From J089 sp964535735 (lineage in GTDB: Bacteria; Fidelibacterota; Marinisomatia; Marinisomatales; J089), in NCBI GenBank assembly GCA_964535735.1, contig CAZHTM010000017.1, forward strand, positions 1-43,642: 43,642 nucleotides of DNA, in the 5' to 3' direction. This document shows positions 23,956-31,426 of this stretch, piece after piece. The translations under genes and the position numbers were made by a program. Every line of letters begins with the position of its first letter. Within the stretch, counting starts at the first letter, position 1. The notes under the pieces are model-generated. The model was not told the DNA's origin and ran no database searches. It was given only the letters and a program-made list of their open reading frames with translations.

Positions 23956-25302
23956 TCAGGAATTCGGCTCCAGACCCAATTCCTTTAATTTTCGGGATAA
24001 GTTGGGCTGGTGCATGCCTAGATGGCGGGCCGCGGCGGAAATATTCCAGCGATATTTTTCCAATTGGGCTTTTAAAAATGTCCGTTCAAATTCCAAACGA
24101 GCAGACTTAAAGGTTATATCCCCGGCTAGGTTGAATTCGAAGTCTCTCTGGGGTAGGAGGGGTGTCAGTTTTTCCCGGGTGATCGTGGCATCAGGGATGA
24201 GGATGTAGCACCGCTCCAACAAGTTCTTCAATTCCCGAACATTTCCGGGAAACGAATAGGTTTGCAACAAGGAAAGCGCGCCGGAGGAAAACGTTTTGGG
24301 CGGGAAGTTGTGCTGGAGAGAGAACAATTTTTGAAAATGTTTCACCAGGTCGGGAATGTCCTCCAAACGATCTCGCAGTGGTGGGATGTTGATGGGAATG
24401 ACGTTTAACCGGTAATATAAATCTTCCCGGAATGTCCCGGCTTTCACCATGTCCTCCAGGTTTTTATGCGTGGCGGCCAGTACCCGGGTCTGAATCGACA
24501 GGGTCTTATTTCCCCCGACCCGTTCAAAGGTGCCTTCCTGAATGACCCGTAATATTTTGGATTGGGCAGACAACCCCATATCACCGATTTCATCCAGAAA
24601 GAGAGTGCCCCCATCGGCCAATTCCAGTTTTCCGATTTTCCTGGCATCAGCACCGGTAAAGGCTCCCTTTTCATGGCCAAACAATTCGCTTTCAACTAAC
24701 TCCGCGGGAATGGCCGCTGAATTAAATTTTATGAAGGGCCGATCGGCGCGTTTACTTTGGGTAACAATAGCGTGAGCTACCAGTTCTTTCCCAGTGCCGC
24801 TTTCTCCACAAATCAACACTTTTGAATCGGTGGGCGCCACCCGACGAATGGTGGCTTTCAGTCCTTCCATTGCCGGAGAATGCCCCACCAATTGGTACCG
24901 CAGCGTGTCCAGGTCCGCATCTTCCTGAATCTTGAGTTGCAAGGTCCGCTTTTCGAGGATGTTTCGAGCAGCCGTCAGGACCTTGGCCATGGACAATGGT
25001 TTCTCAAGGAAATCATACGCACCATGTTTCACCGCGTCCACCGCGGTTTCGATGGTTCCATGTCCAGATATCATAAGTATATCCAAATCGGGATCTACAT
25101 TCAGTGCTTTTTGAAGCACAGTCAAACCGTCCATTCCAGGTAAACGTACATCCAGAATCATCATATCGATCCGTTCCGAGTCAAGAATGTCCAGCGCCTT
25201 TTCGCCTGAATCCACTGTCCGGCATTCAAAACCCTCGTCCCCCAAAATGTCTTTCAGTGTGAGACGAATATTTCGTTCATCATCCACAATGAGTATTTTC
25301 AT
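23956..25302 (-). CDS. Sigma-54-dependent response regulator (NtrC/NtrX type)
   Basis: The 448-residue protein has three parts. A receiver domain (1-120) has phospho-acceptor Asp51 in MMILDVRLPG. An AAA+ sigma-54 activation domain has Walker A GESGTGKE, the sigma-54 contact loop GAFTGA and FLDEIGDMGLS. A C-terminal Fis-type helix-turn-helix has NISAAARHLGMHQPNLSRKL. It should switch on sigma-54 promoters when phosphorylated. Its ATG overlaps the histidine kinase stop (ATGA), so the pair is clearly cognate. The target genes are unknown. Confidence 0.96.
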   Translation of the reverse strand: MKILIVDDERNIRLTLKDILGDEGFECRTVDSGEKALDILDSERIDMMILDVRLPGMDGLTVLQKALNVDPDLDILMISGHGTIETAVDAVKHGAYDFLEKPLSMAKVLTAARNILEKRTLQLKIQEDADLDTLRYQLVGHSPAMEGLKATIRRVAPTDSKVLICGESGTGKELVAHAIVTQSKRADRPFIKFNSAAIPAELVESELFGHEKGAFTGADARKIGKLELADGGTLFLDEIGDMGLSAQSKILRVIQEGTFERVGGNKTLSIQTRVLAATHKNLEDMVKAGTFREDLYYRLNVIPINIPPLRDRLEDIPDLVKHFQKLFSLQHNFPPKTFSSGALSLLQTYSFPGNVRELKNLLERCYILIPDATITREKLTPLLPQRDFEFNLAGDITFKSARLEFERTFLKAQLEKYRWNISAAARHLGMHQPNLSRKLKELGLEPNS

Positions 25303-26510
25303 ACGTCTCCGGTTTTCTGGTCATTACGGACCAAGGGGAATCTAAGGATAAATGTGGACCCTTTACCTGGTGCGCTCCTGACGGTAATCGTACCGTTATG
25401 ATTTTCGATGATTCGCTTTACAATAGCCAATCCCAACCCGGTTCCCTTTTCTCGGCGAGTGTAATACGGTTCAAATATTTTATCCAGTTGATCCGGCTCA
25501 ATTCCTTTTCCCTGGTCCTCAATACTTATGACGACAGTGTCATTTTCCTGGTATGTATTAATGGTAATAACCGGAGAATTTTCGGAGGCTTGGATTCCGT
25601 TTTGAACCAGATTCACCACCACCTGTTTGAATTGAATTCGATCAGCAAGAATAGTAAACGGTTGGGATTCGAGGTGATAACGGATTTCTGCGGAGATTTG
25701 ATAGGGCTCCAGAATATCGTGCAAAAAGCGATGGACTTCCAGTGGGCGAAGTTGCGCTTCAGGGAGGCGGGCAAACTGGGAAAATTCCCCAGCCAGCGTC
25801 TGAAGGTTTGTCACTTCTTCCCGAATCACGCATAATACCCGTTCCAGTATATCCTGAATCTGATCCGATCCTTCCTTGTATTTGGCTTCTAAGCGATCTA
25901 AGGATAAACGAATCGGTGTTAGGGGATTCTTTATTTCATGGGCCATGACCCGGGCCATTTCCCGCCAGGCCAATTCTTTTTCCGCTCGAACCAGTTTATT
26001 CCTGCTGGATTCCAATTCCGATACCATTTTATTGAAGGAAACAATTAAATCATTTAAGGGTGAGAAGCGGTTTTCCTGAACCTGAATGGACCAGTCGCCG
26101 GCGGCAAGGGAGGCGGCTGCATCTTGTAGGCGTTTTAGGGGACGGCTGATCAGATTGAAGCTGAGGAAAAACAGCACCAGCGCCATCAGTGAAAGAAAAA
26201 TAAAAATAAAATAGGAATAGACTTCAATCTCCTGACGGAACAGGTTCCGCGCCAAGCCCACCTGATGTTCTGTTTCTAGAAGGGATTCGATATCCTGCCG
26301 GAAGGTATTCTGAACCTCTGGTGGCAGTAAATCACCGTACTTGTCGTGGAGATCAGCGATTTGGGATTCAATTTGCAGCGCATCAACGCCTGCATTAAAA
26401 GCCGACAGGTTTTCCAGAAAATAGTTGCGAAAAAACAGAACCGCATTGATAACCAGAAAGAGCACCAGCAATACGATTTGAATTCTGAAACTGGGAATAT
26501 AACGTTTCAT
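25299..26510 (-). CDS. Membrane sensor histidine kinase (NtrY-like)
   Basis: The 403-residue kinase has a first membrane helix (about 10-28), a short periplasmic region of some 60 residues, and a second helix near 95-118. A HAMP linker (SRPLKRLQDAAASLAAGDW) follows. The phospho-acceptor motif is MAHEIKNPLTPIRLSL. ATP-binding motifs are VVNLVQNGIQAS, IEDQGKGI and GTGLGLAIVKRII. HExxNPLTPI is typical of NtrY-type kinases. The gene overlaps its partner regulator downstream and a DUF4390-like gene upstream by four bases each. The signal sensed is unknown. Confidence 0.95.
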   Translation of the reverse strand: MKRYIPSFRIQIVLLVLFLVINAVLFFRNYFLENLSAFNAGVDALQIESQIADLHDKYGDLLPPEVQNTFRQDIESLLETEHQVGLARNLFRQEIEVYSYFIFIFLSLMALVLFFLSFNLISRPLKRLQDAAASLAAGDWSIQVQENRFSPLNDLIVSFNKMVSELESSRNKLVRAEKELAWREMARVMAHEIKNPLTPIRLSLDRLEAKYKEGSDQIQDILERVLCVIREEVTNLQTLAGEFSQFARLPEAQLRPLEVHRFLHDILEPYQISAEIRYHLESQPFTILADRIQFKQVVVNLVQNGIQASENSPVITINTYQENDTVVISIEDQGKGIEPDQLDKIFEPYYTRREKGTGLGLAIVKRIIENHNGTITVRSAPGKGSTFILRFPLVRNDQKTGDV

Positions 26511-27094
26511 TGGGTCAGTAAATCCCGGGTAAAGGGTAGTGAGGTGCTGGTGGGTTTAATACCTTTCCAGTAAATCATCAGATTCAGGGGTTTCTCTTTT
26601 CCCTTTACCTGGACTTTATCCATCCAGGCGGTCACGGTGACCGTATAACGGCTGCCACGTTCCAAATCTTCAAATCTCACCAACGGAAATTCCGAAATTC
26701 GGGACCAGTTATTCTTGGCTTCCTCTAGACTCAGTTCCCACTGAGAATGGGAATCACGCGTGTCCTCAACGCGATAGGTCCGATCCAGTAATGAATACGT
26801 TAGCGTTTTGGACAATGTCTGGGTTTCTTCAACAAGAAAGGGAGAATTCGCTTTCTGAAGTTGAATTTTATAATGCAGGCTCACATCGATCCCAGAAGAT
26901 AATATCTGATCAAAATCAGAGGAGAAACAATCCAAGATTTGGGTGGAAACCACCACCATGGATCCCTGTGCTGTCACCTGAACCGGACTCATTCGGGGAG
27001 TTACACCTGTGACGGAAGTGTAGAACAGTGTCCCCAACGCAATCACGGTCGTAATGGTTTTATTGAAGAGAACCGAAAATAGATTGGGTTCCAT
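26507..27094 (-). CDS. DUF4390-like exported protein
   Basis: The 195-residue protein begins with a hydrophobic signal-like segment (about 13-30) and continues as an all-beta extracytoplasmic domain. Features are LHYKIQLQKANSPF, SLLDRTYRVEDTR and a C-terminal MIYWKG. In other bacteria DUF4390 proteins are encoded directly beside NtrY/NtrX-type two-component genes, and here the stop overlaps the kinase start (ATGA). I identify it partly by this neighbourhood. It may act outside the membrane to tune the kinase, which is inference. Confidence 0.7.
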   Translation of the reverse strand: MEPNLFSVLFNKTITTVIALGTLFYTSVTGVTPRMSPVQVTAQGSMVVVSTQILDCFSSDFDQILSSGIDVSLHYKIQLQKANSPFLVEETQTLSKTLTYSLLDRTYRVEDTRDSHSQWELSLEEAKNNWSRISEFPLVRFEDLERGSRYTVTVTAWMDKVQVKGKEKPLNLMIYWKGIKPTSTSLPFTRDLLTQ

Positions 27095-27142
27095 AAATGA
27101 ATTTAGGGGTTAAATCATCAGAGTGGAACGAAAGCTTAAAAT

Positions 27143-27177
27143 GATCCCCGGCCGTGGATAAACCACAACCGGGGATC
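27143..27177 (-). terminator. Rho-independent terminator of the PDZ/barrel gene
   Basis: A strong inverted repeat (GATCCCCGG and CCGGGGATC outer arms, with a further GTGG/CCAC inner pairing) starts 15 bases beyond the stop of the PDZ-protein gene. On the minus strand it is followed closely by a short T-rich tract (CATTTTAAG). It separates that gene from the DUF4390-like gene's operon. Confidence 0.75.
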
Positions 27178-27191
27178 CCGTGGAGGGTAAA

Positions 27192-28406
27192 TCAGTATCC
27201 GAACCAAATGCCGACGGTATAAGCCAGACTGTTAAAGATTTCCGGATTTCCATCTGCAACGGTGAAATCAAAGTTGGCTTCTTTCCAGGAATTATCTGCG
27301 GAATACGTTCCCAGGTAACCCACGCTTCCATTCACACCAAACCAGTTGGTCACACGTACCAATAAGCCGACGGAAGGTTGGTAGACAAAGTAATTCTTCT
27401 GATAGGTGAACGATTCACTGTTAATTGTATTCTCAATATCGCTGTTCCAGGAAAAATCACCATCCGTGGAGGATACTGTAATCACGGTAGATCCACCGCC
27501 TAGAAGCAGCCCCACGTCCAAGATCAATTTTTTGGTGAACAATGCCTTTTTCTTATGAAGCATAACACCACCAAAACCGGACTCCAGAGAATAGCACTTA
27601 TACCCATCACCAGAGGTTTTTTTGATTTGTTGCTGGGCTGTATACCCGGCGCCACCGCCACCAATGAATAATCCTTTTCCTACATTCCCCATTCCAAATC
27701 CACCGTAGAATGTGGCGGGCACGGACAGGGGATCGAATCCATTGGACTGAAGAAGGGTGCTGATTCCCGGGAAATCAAAGTCGACGATAATGACCATGGG
27801 ACCACCACCGCCATATCCTACGGAAAGGGGCTTTTTCTTGTCGATGATTTTTCCTTCTTTGTCCAGCTCAGTCTTGGGCGCTGGGGGATTAAAGGTCAAC
27901 GACCGTTCAATAATGTTTTCATTCCGGAAGATAGTTAGAGTGATAGTATCACCAAATTTTTTGGTATCTCTCAAAGAAAGGAGATGATCCTCGTACCGGA
28001 CTTTTTCGCCGTCGAATTCCATGATGATATCGCCTTTCACTATTCCCGCACGCTCCGCATTTCCACCGTGCACCACGCCCGTCACCAAAACGCCATAATT
28101 GTACGGGTAATGGCGTTTATAAGCATCTTCGAAGTCCAGGTTCTCTAAATACAGACCGAATTGCAACTTTCTTTGGGAATAGCTTTCCTTATCGTCAAAT
28201 GTGATGGAAATGCCCACATCGCGTAATTCTTTCTGCGCTTCCTGTAATTGTTCCCGGGCCATCTCGATACTTTCCTGAGCGGTTTCCTGAGCTTCTTGCA
28301 CCGATTTATCCCATTCCAAAGTATCCACCTGAGCGACTAAAGCCGCGGGCCACCAAACAACGCCCGCGATCAAAGCTCCAAAAAGGATGGATCGAGTGTA
28401 TTTCAT
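27192..28406 (-). CDS. Exported PDZ-domain protein with a beta-rich outer-membrane-like C-terminus
   Basis: The 404-residue protein has a signal peptide ending LVAQ (about residue 26). A heptad-rich helix follows (about 33-63, QEAQETAQESIEMAREQLQE), then a PDZ domain (about 80-165) with GVVHGGNAERAGIVKGDII. A glycine-rich stretch (GYGGGGPM, GGGGAGYTAQQ) leads to alternating beta segments ending in VGIWFGY. A C-terminal aromatic residue is typical of outer-membrane barrels. CAGGAG lies six bases before the ATG. No protease domain is attached, so it is more likely a scaffold than a DegP-type enzyme. Confidence 0.8.
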   Translation of the reverse strand: MKYTRSILFGALIAGVVWWPAALVAQVDTLEWDKSVQEAQETAQESIEMAREQLQEAQKELRDVGISITFDDKESYSQRKLQFGLYLENLDFEDAYKRHYPYNYGVLVTGVVHGGNAERAGIVKGDIIMEFDGEKVRYEDHLLSLRDTKKFGDTITLTIFRNENIIERSLTFNPPAPKTELDKEGKIIDKKKPLSVGYGGGGPMVIIVDFDFPGISTLLQSNGFDPLSVPATFYGGFGMGNVGKGLFIGGGGAGYTAQQQIKKTSGDGYKCYSLESGFGGVMLHKKKALFTKKLILDVGLLLGGGSTVITVSSTDGDFSWNSDIENTINSESFTYQKNYFVYQPSVGLLVRVTNWFGVNGSVGYLGTYSADNSWKEANFDFTVADGNPEIFNSLAYTVGIWFGY

Positions 28407-28564
28407 GTCAAACTCCTGTTTTTTTTAATGCTATCCTATACGAAACAAAAATCGGGCCGTGAGATTGGTAATTAGATAACTGCACATATTAAGCATGTTA
28501 GATTGGGCGTAAACCATCGATGCTTTAGGAAATTATATATTATTTTGATATGATCAGATAAAAT
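28407..28564. promoter_or_regulatory. AT-rich spacer upstream of the PDZ gene
   Basis: This 158-base spacer lies between the PDZ gene start and the end of the tyrosine operon. It is AT-rich and should hold the PDZ gene promoter, but I cannot fix a -10/-35 pair. Two motifs, CTGCACATAT (28480) and TTTGATATGAT (28544), recur in the 19.7-19.9 kb control region. Confidence 0.3.
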
Positions 28565-29467
28565 CTATATACCGGGAAGAGGGAGACGTAATCCAGATTC
28601 GGTACACACCTTTTGCGTTTGTTCCGCATCTATATATCCGTTCATGACCGCATGTCCCCGGATGATTAGCGCTTTGGATTCTATCTGGAGGTCCATGAAC
28701 GGCAGGGTTTTGCTTCCTACCGCTACAAACGCCGTGTGTTCTGGTAAATAATACAGGGATTGGGGATGGGTGTCTGTCAACGTGGTCCATCGGCGCTGAA
28801 TATGAAAATCATCATTCGCGCCGGTACCGATTTGCACGTCAGGAGCCTGGGGATCCAGAATGTATCCGCCATAAAAGGGAAAAAGAGCGGTGAGAATTAC
28901 CCACGCGCTGTCGCGATGATCATCCACATACCATAATCGAGTGCCCATGGGCAAGTTCAAGGTCCGTTTCAGGGCATAACAATTCACGAGGCAATTGTAA
29001 TGACTTAGCCGGATGGTCCGGTCTCCGTCAATTTGCCAAACCGCATCAGCTTCCAATCGTGGCTTGGGGTTGGGGAGTGTTGTGATTTCCTCCGGCACTT
29101 GATTCAAGACGTCATCTTTGTGAATGACGACCTGAACTGACGCATCAGCCGATTCTCCGAGCACCAGAATACCGCCTTGTTTCCAGAGGGCAAAGGCAAG
29201 TTCCACATCTTCCGGAAACGTGAGATCGTCCATGGCCACCGGCGTTCCCTGTCGAATACCTTTGGCGTGAAGAAGACGCCGGAAGTGTTGAACGCGTTCG
29301 TGAAACGCGCCTATGGTCAACGAGGGATGGTTAGCGATGGGTTGATCCCGATCCTTAATCAGCCGACCATCCAGAATCGACCCCAGGTTGGGAAACGGGA
29401 CCATGTATTCTTCGGGCGAGACGTTCTCAAAGGTTTGACAGTGGCGAATCTGGTCTTCAAGGGTCAT
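28565..29467 (-). CDS. Shrunken ANL-superfamily (AMP-binding) homologue, probably not a ligase
   Basis: The 300-residue protein keeps scattered ANL landmarks in order. GAFHERVQHFRRLLHAKGIR with GTPVAM lies near 52-80 and ALWKQGG near 92-98. LSHYNCLVNCYALKRTL lies where ligases have LSHxNL, and near the end are ALIIRGHAVMNGYI and TESGLRLP. The T/S-S-G-T-T-G phosphate loop, the YGxTE motif and the whole C-terminal lid domain are missing, while family enzymes are about 500 residues. It is the last gene of the tyrosine operon, where an acetoacetyl-CoA synthetase would make sense, but that link is speculation. GAGGA lies seven bases before the ATG. Confidence 0.6.
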   Translation of the reverse strand: MTLEDQIRHCQTFENVSPEEYMVPFPNLGSILDGRLIKDRDQPIANHPSLTIGAFHERVQHFRRLLHAKGIRQGTPVAMDDLTFPEDVELAFALWKQGGILVLGESADASVQVVIHKDDVLNQVPEEITTLPNPKPRLEADAVWQIDGDRTIRLSHYNCLVNCYALKRTLNLPMGTRLWYVDDHRDSAWVILTALFPFYGGYILDPQAPDVQIGTGANDDFHIQRRWTTLTDTHPQSLYYLPEHTAFVAVGSKTLPFMDLQIESKALIIRGHAVMNGYIDAEQTQKVCTESGLRLPLPGI

Positions 29468-29479
29468 AGCGGCATCCTC

Positions 29480-30091
29480 TTAACTGCGATCAATCTCAAA
29501 GGTATCGGTGATTCGGCAATACCCATTAGAACCGGCCAGGCGCCCGATGGGACGAAGGGCCTGAATATCAATGCGTCCTTCGGAAATCAGCGTGTCGTCC
29601 ACATGAAAAAGGACAATCTCACCCAGCACCAGAAATCCGGATCCCGGTTTTCCATCTCCCACTTGAATGATCCGGTCCAGGACACATTCAAATCGAATTC
29701 GAGCTTCCTTCACCAACGGCGCGGATATTTTTTTGGCGGGTTCCGGCGTTAATTCAGCCTTAATGAATTCATCCACATGGGGTGGATACTCAGTGGCGGT
29801 TTTCACCATCTGTTCCGCAAAGTCTTCACTCACGATATTGATGCCAAATGCCTTGGTGTCCTGAATATTATTCAGGGTGTCTTTTGTGGCCCCGTCTCCG
29901 GCGCGGATGGCGGGAGCGAAAGCGATGGTAGGTGGTCGGCTGCACACGCCTGTAAAGAACGAAAAGGGGGCCAGATTATGGATTCCCTCCGCTGATTGCG
30001 ACGAAACCAGGGCAATGGGTCGCGGCAGAATTGACCCGATCATCAGTTTATAATTGTCTTTGAAGGGTTGATCGTGAGGATCGATAAGCAT
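29480..30091 (-). CDS. Flavin reductase-like FMN-binding protein
   Basis: The 203-residue protein is a split-barrel flavin-binding protein. The start LMIGSILPRPIALVSSQSAEG, then HNLAPFSFFTGVCSRPP and a later FECVLDRIIQVGDG are typical. Such proteins reduce FMN/FAD for partner oxygenases or act as flavin stores. TAGGAG lies about six bases before the ATG and begins in the stop codon of the HGO remnant upstream, so translation is arranged as in an intact operon. Homologues are sometimes neighbours of homogentisate-pathway genes; the exact role there is not known to me. Confidence 0.92.
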   Translation of the reverse strand: MLIDPHDQPFKDNYKLMIGSILPRPIALVSSQSAEGIHNLAPFSFFTGVCSRPPTIAFAPAIRAGDGATKDTLNNIQDTKAFGINIVSEDFAEQMVKTATEYPPHVDEFIKAELTPEPAKKISAPLVKEARIRFECVLDRIIQVGDGKPGSGFLVLGEIVLFHVDDTLISEGRIDIQALRPIGRLAGSNGYCRITDTFEIDRS

Positions 30092-30100
30092 GGGTTTCTC

Positions 30101-30310
30101 CTAAGATTCCGATGACCAAGACCCGGAGTACTGATCATCATCAATATGATCGCAAACCACCGTGGGTGGATGCATGCCGTAGCCATTGGAATAGTTATCG
30201 CTAAAGCCTTCCCGGCTTAACCGTTCCACCCGATACAGCGGTACATTGTCATCCAGAAATTGAAAATAGCGTTTTGGGGTCAGCGTTCTTTGCTGTTGGT
30301 AAAACAACAT
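30101..30310 (-). pseudogene. Homogentisate 1,2-dioxygenase remnant with internal deletion
   Basis: The 69-residue product starts MLFYQQQRTLTPKRYFQF, then PLYRVERLSREGFSDNYS and HPPTVV. This matches the N-terminus of the roughly 385-residue bacterial homogentisate dioxygenases, which typically start M-x-FYH with KRHTQF, LY and HPPT at these places. After about residue 53 it jumps to IDDDQYSGSW, which resembles the acidic D-Y-x-x-SW tail of the same family. About 315 residues with all iron ligands are absent. Start, frame and stop are intact, and it sits 9 bases after the FAH gene. The N-terminal match is firm; the C-terminal match is suggestive. Confidence 0.7.
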
Positions 30311-30319
30311 ACGATTTTT

Positions 30320-31267
30320 TTAAATGATGTGGTTTTCCAACACGCCCAGACCCTCCACCTCCAAGCGGATGTGATCGCCGCGTTTCAACCAGCCGCCTGT
30401 ATTTTCCGGACCCAGTTCCAGAATGCAGCCGGTACCCACGGTTCCCGATCCGATTACGTCGCCAGGTCGTAAATTCACGTTTCGGCTGGCGCGTTCAATC
30501 ATGATGGCAAACGAATGAGCTAAATCGGCGGAATTTCCTCGAGACACTTCTCGATCATTGAGGTGGGCGGTCATGGTTAAGCCTCCGGGAGGAAGTTCAT
30601 CCGGAGTGACGAGGGCCGGGCCTAACGAGGTGGCGAAATCTTTTCCTTTGGCGGGACCCAGTCCCAGTTGCATTTCTTCCCGTTGCCAGTCCCGGGCGGA
30701 CCAGTCATTCATAATGGTATAGCCCGCAATGTAGGACTCTGCTTTTTCCTTCGGGATATTTTTCCCGCCCTGGGCGATGATGATTGCCAGTTCCAGCTCG
30801 AAATCCAATTCTTCCGTTCCTTCCGGATACGCCACGGGCTGGCGGTGTCCACAGAGCGCGTTTGGATTAGTGAAATAGAACACTGGTAACTGGTACCAAA
30901 GAGGGTCCATGTCCAATCCCTGTCGTTTCCGCGCCGCTTTGGCATGGGCTTCAAATGCGTAAAAGTCTCGGATGGTGGAGGGATGTTCCACCGGAGGATG
31001 AAAATGAATCTCCTCTGGATCATACACTCCTGGAAGCAGGGTTAATTCCTCCGGAAGACTTGCAACCAGGGTTTCCAGCAACGGCCGGGCCTGGTCCCAG
31101 CGCGCCAGGGCCAGCGTCAAATCCGAGGGTATTTCCAGAAATTGGGGGTCACGCAACTCATCTTTGCACCAAATGGCGGCTTTCATGATGTCCACAATTT
31201 TCCCCTGGATCAGGAATCCGAACCGGGACGGCGTCGATATATCGATGGAATAGGTGACCAGGCGCAT
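30320..31267 (-). CDS. Fumarylacetoacetate hydrolase family protein
   Basis: The 315-residue enzyme has the FAH fold. The metal-binding segment is EELDFELELAIII, followed by GYTIMNDWSARDWQ, GKDFATSLGPALV, and a C-terminal PGDVIGSGTVGTGC. Family members split fumarylacetoacetate into fumarate and acetoacetate, or related beta-diketo acids. Between an aromatic-type aminotransferase with an HPPD remnant and an HGO remnant, the tyrosine-pathway role is the natural one. The ATG directly follows the HPPD remnant stop (TAGATG). Unlike its neighbours it appears complete. Confidence 0.92.
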   Translation of the reverse strand: MRLVTYSIDISTPSRFGFLIQGKIVDIMKAAIWCKDELRDPQFLEIPSDLTLALARWDQARPLLETLVASLPEELTLLPGVYDPEEIHFHPPVEHPSTIRDFYAFEAHAKAARKRQGLDMDPLWYQLPVFYFTNPNALCGHRQPVAYPEGTEELDFELELAIIIAQGGKNIPKEKAESYIAGYTIMNDWSARDWQREEMQLGLGPAKGKDFATSLGPALVTPDELPPGGLTMTAHLNDREVSRGNSADLAHSFAIMIERASRNVNLRPGDVIGSGTVGTGCILELGPENTGGWLKRGDHIRLEVEGLGVLENHII

Positions 31268-31426
31268 CTAGAGATTACCGCGACAGACCTGGGCGCGTTC
31301 GATGGAAATAAATAGTGCCTTGAAATTTCCTTTGCTGAAAGCCCGGCAATAATCGTAAGCCGTCTGTTTGGCGTTGGAGACCCAGAATTCACAATGTTCA
31401 AATCCCATGAGTTGAATAGCGGTCAT
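31268..31426 (-). pseudogene. 4-hydroxyphenylpyruvate dioxygenase remnant with internal deletion
   Basis: The 52-residue product reads MTAIQLMGFEHCEFWVSNAK, then QTAYDYCRAF. This is the N-terminus of HPPD, where GIDHVEFxVGNAKQAAxxYxxAFG is usual. It then passes directly to SKGNFKALFISIERAQVCRG with NL at the end, the form in which full-length HPPDs finish (GNFKALFEAIEREQxxRG). Some 300 residues, including all iron ligands, are missing from an enzyme normally near 350-370. The ATG overlaps the aminotransferase stop (TAATG) and the TAG abuts the FAH start, so the gene edges are undisturbed. The joint lies near residues 30-31. Confidence 0.85.

Noticed and set aside
31210..31401. 63-codon minus-strand ORF overlapping the HPPD remnant
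   Set aside because: It is the wrong frame; the frame ending at 31268 gives the HPPD-like sequence and the exact stop/start couplings.
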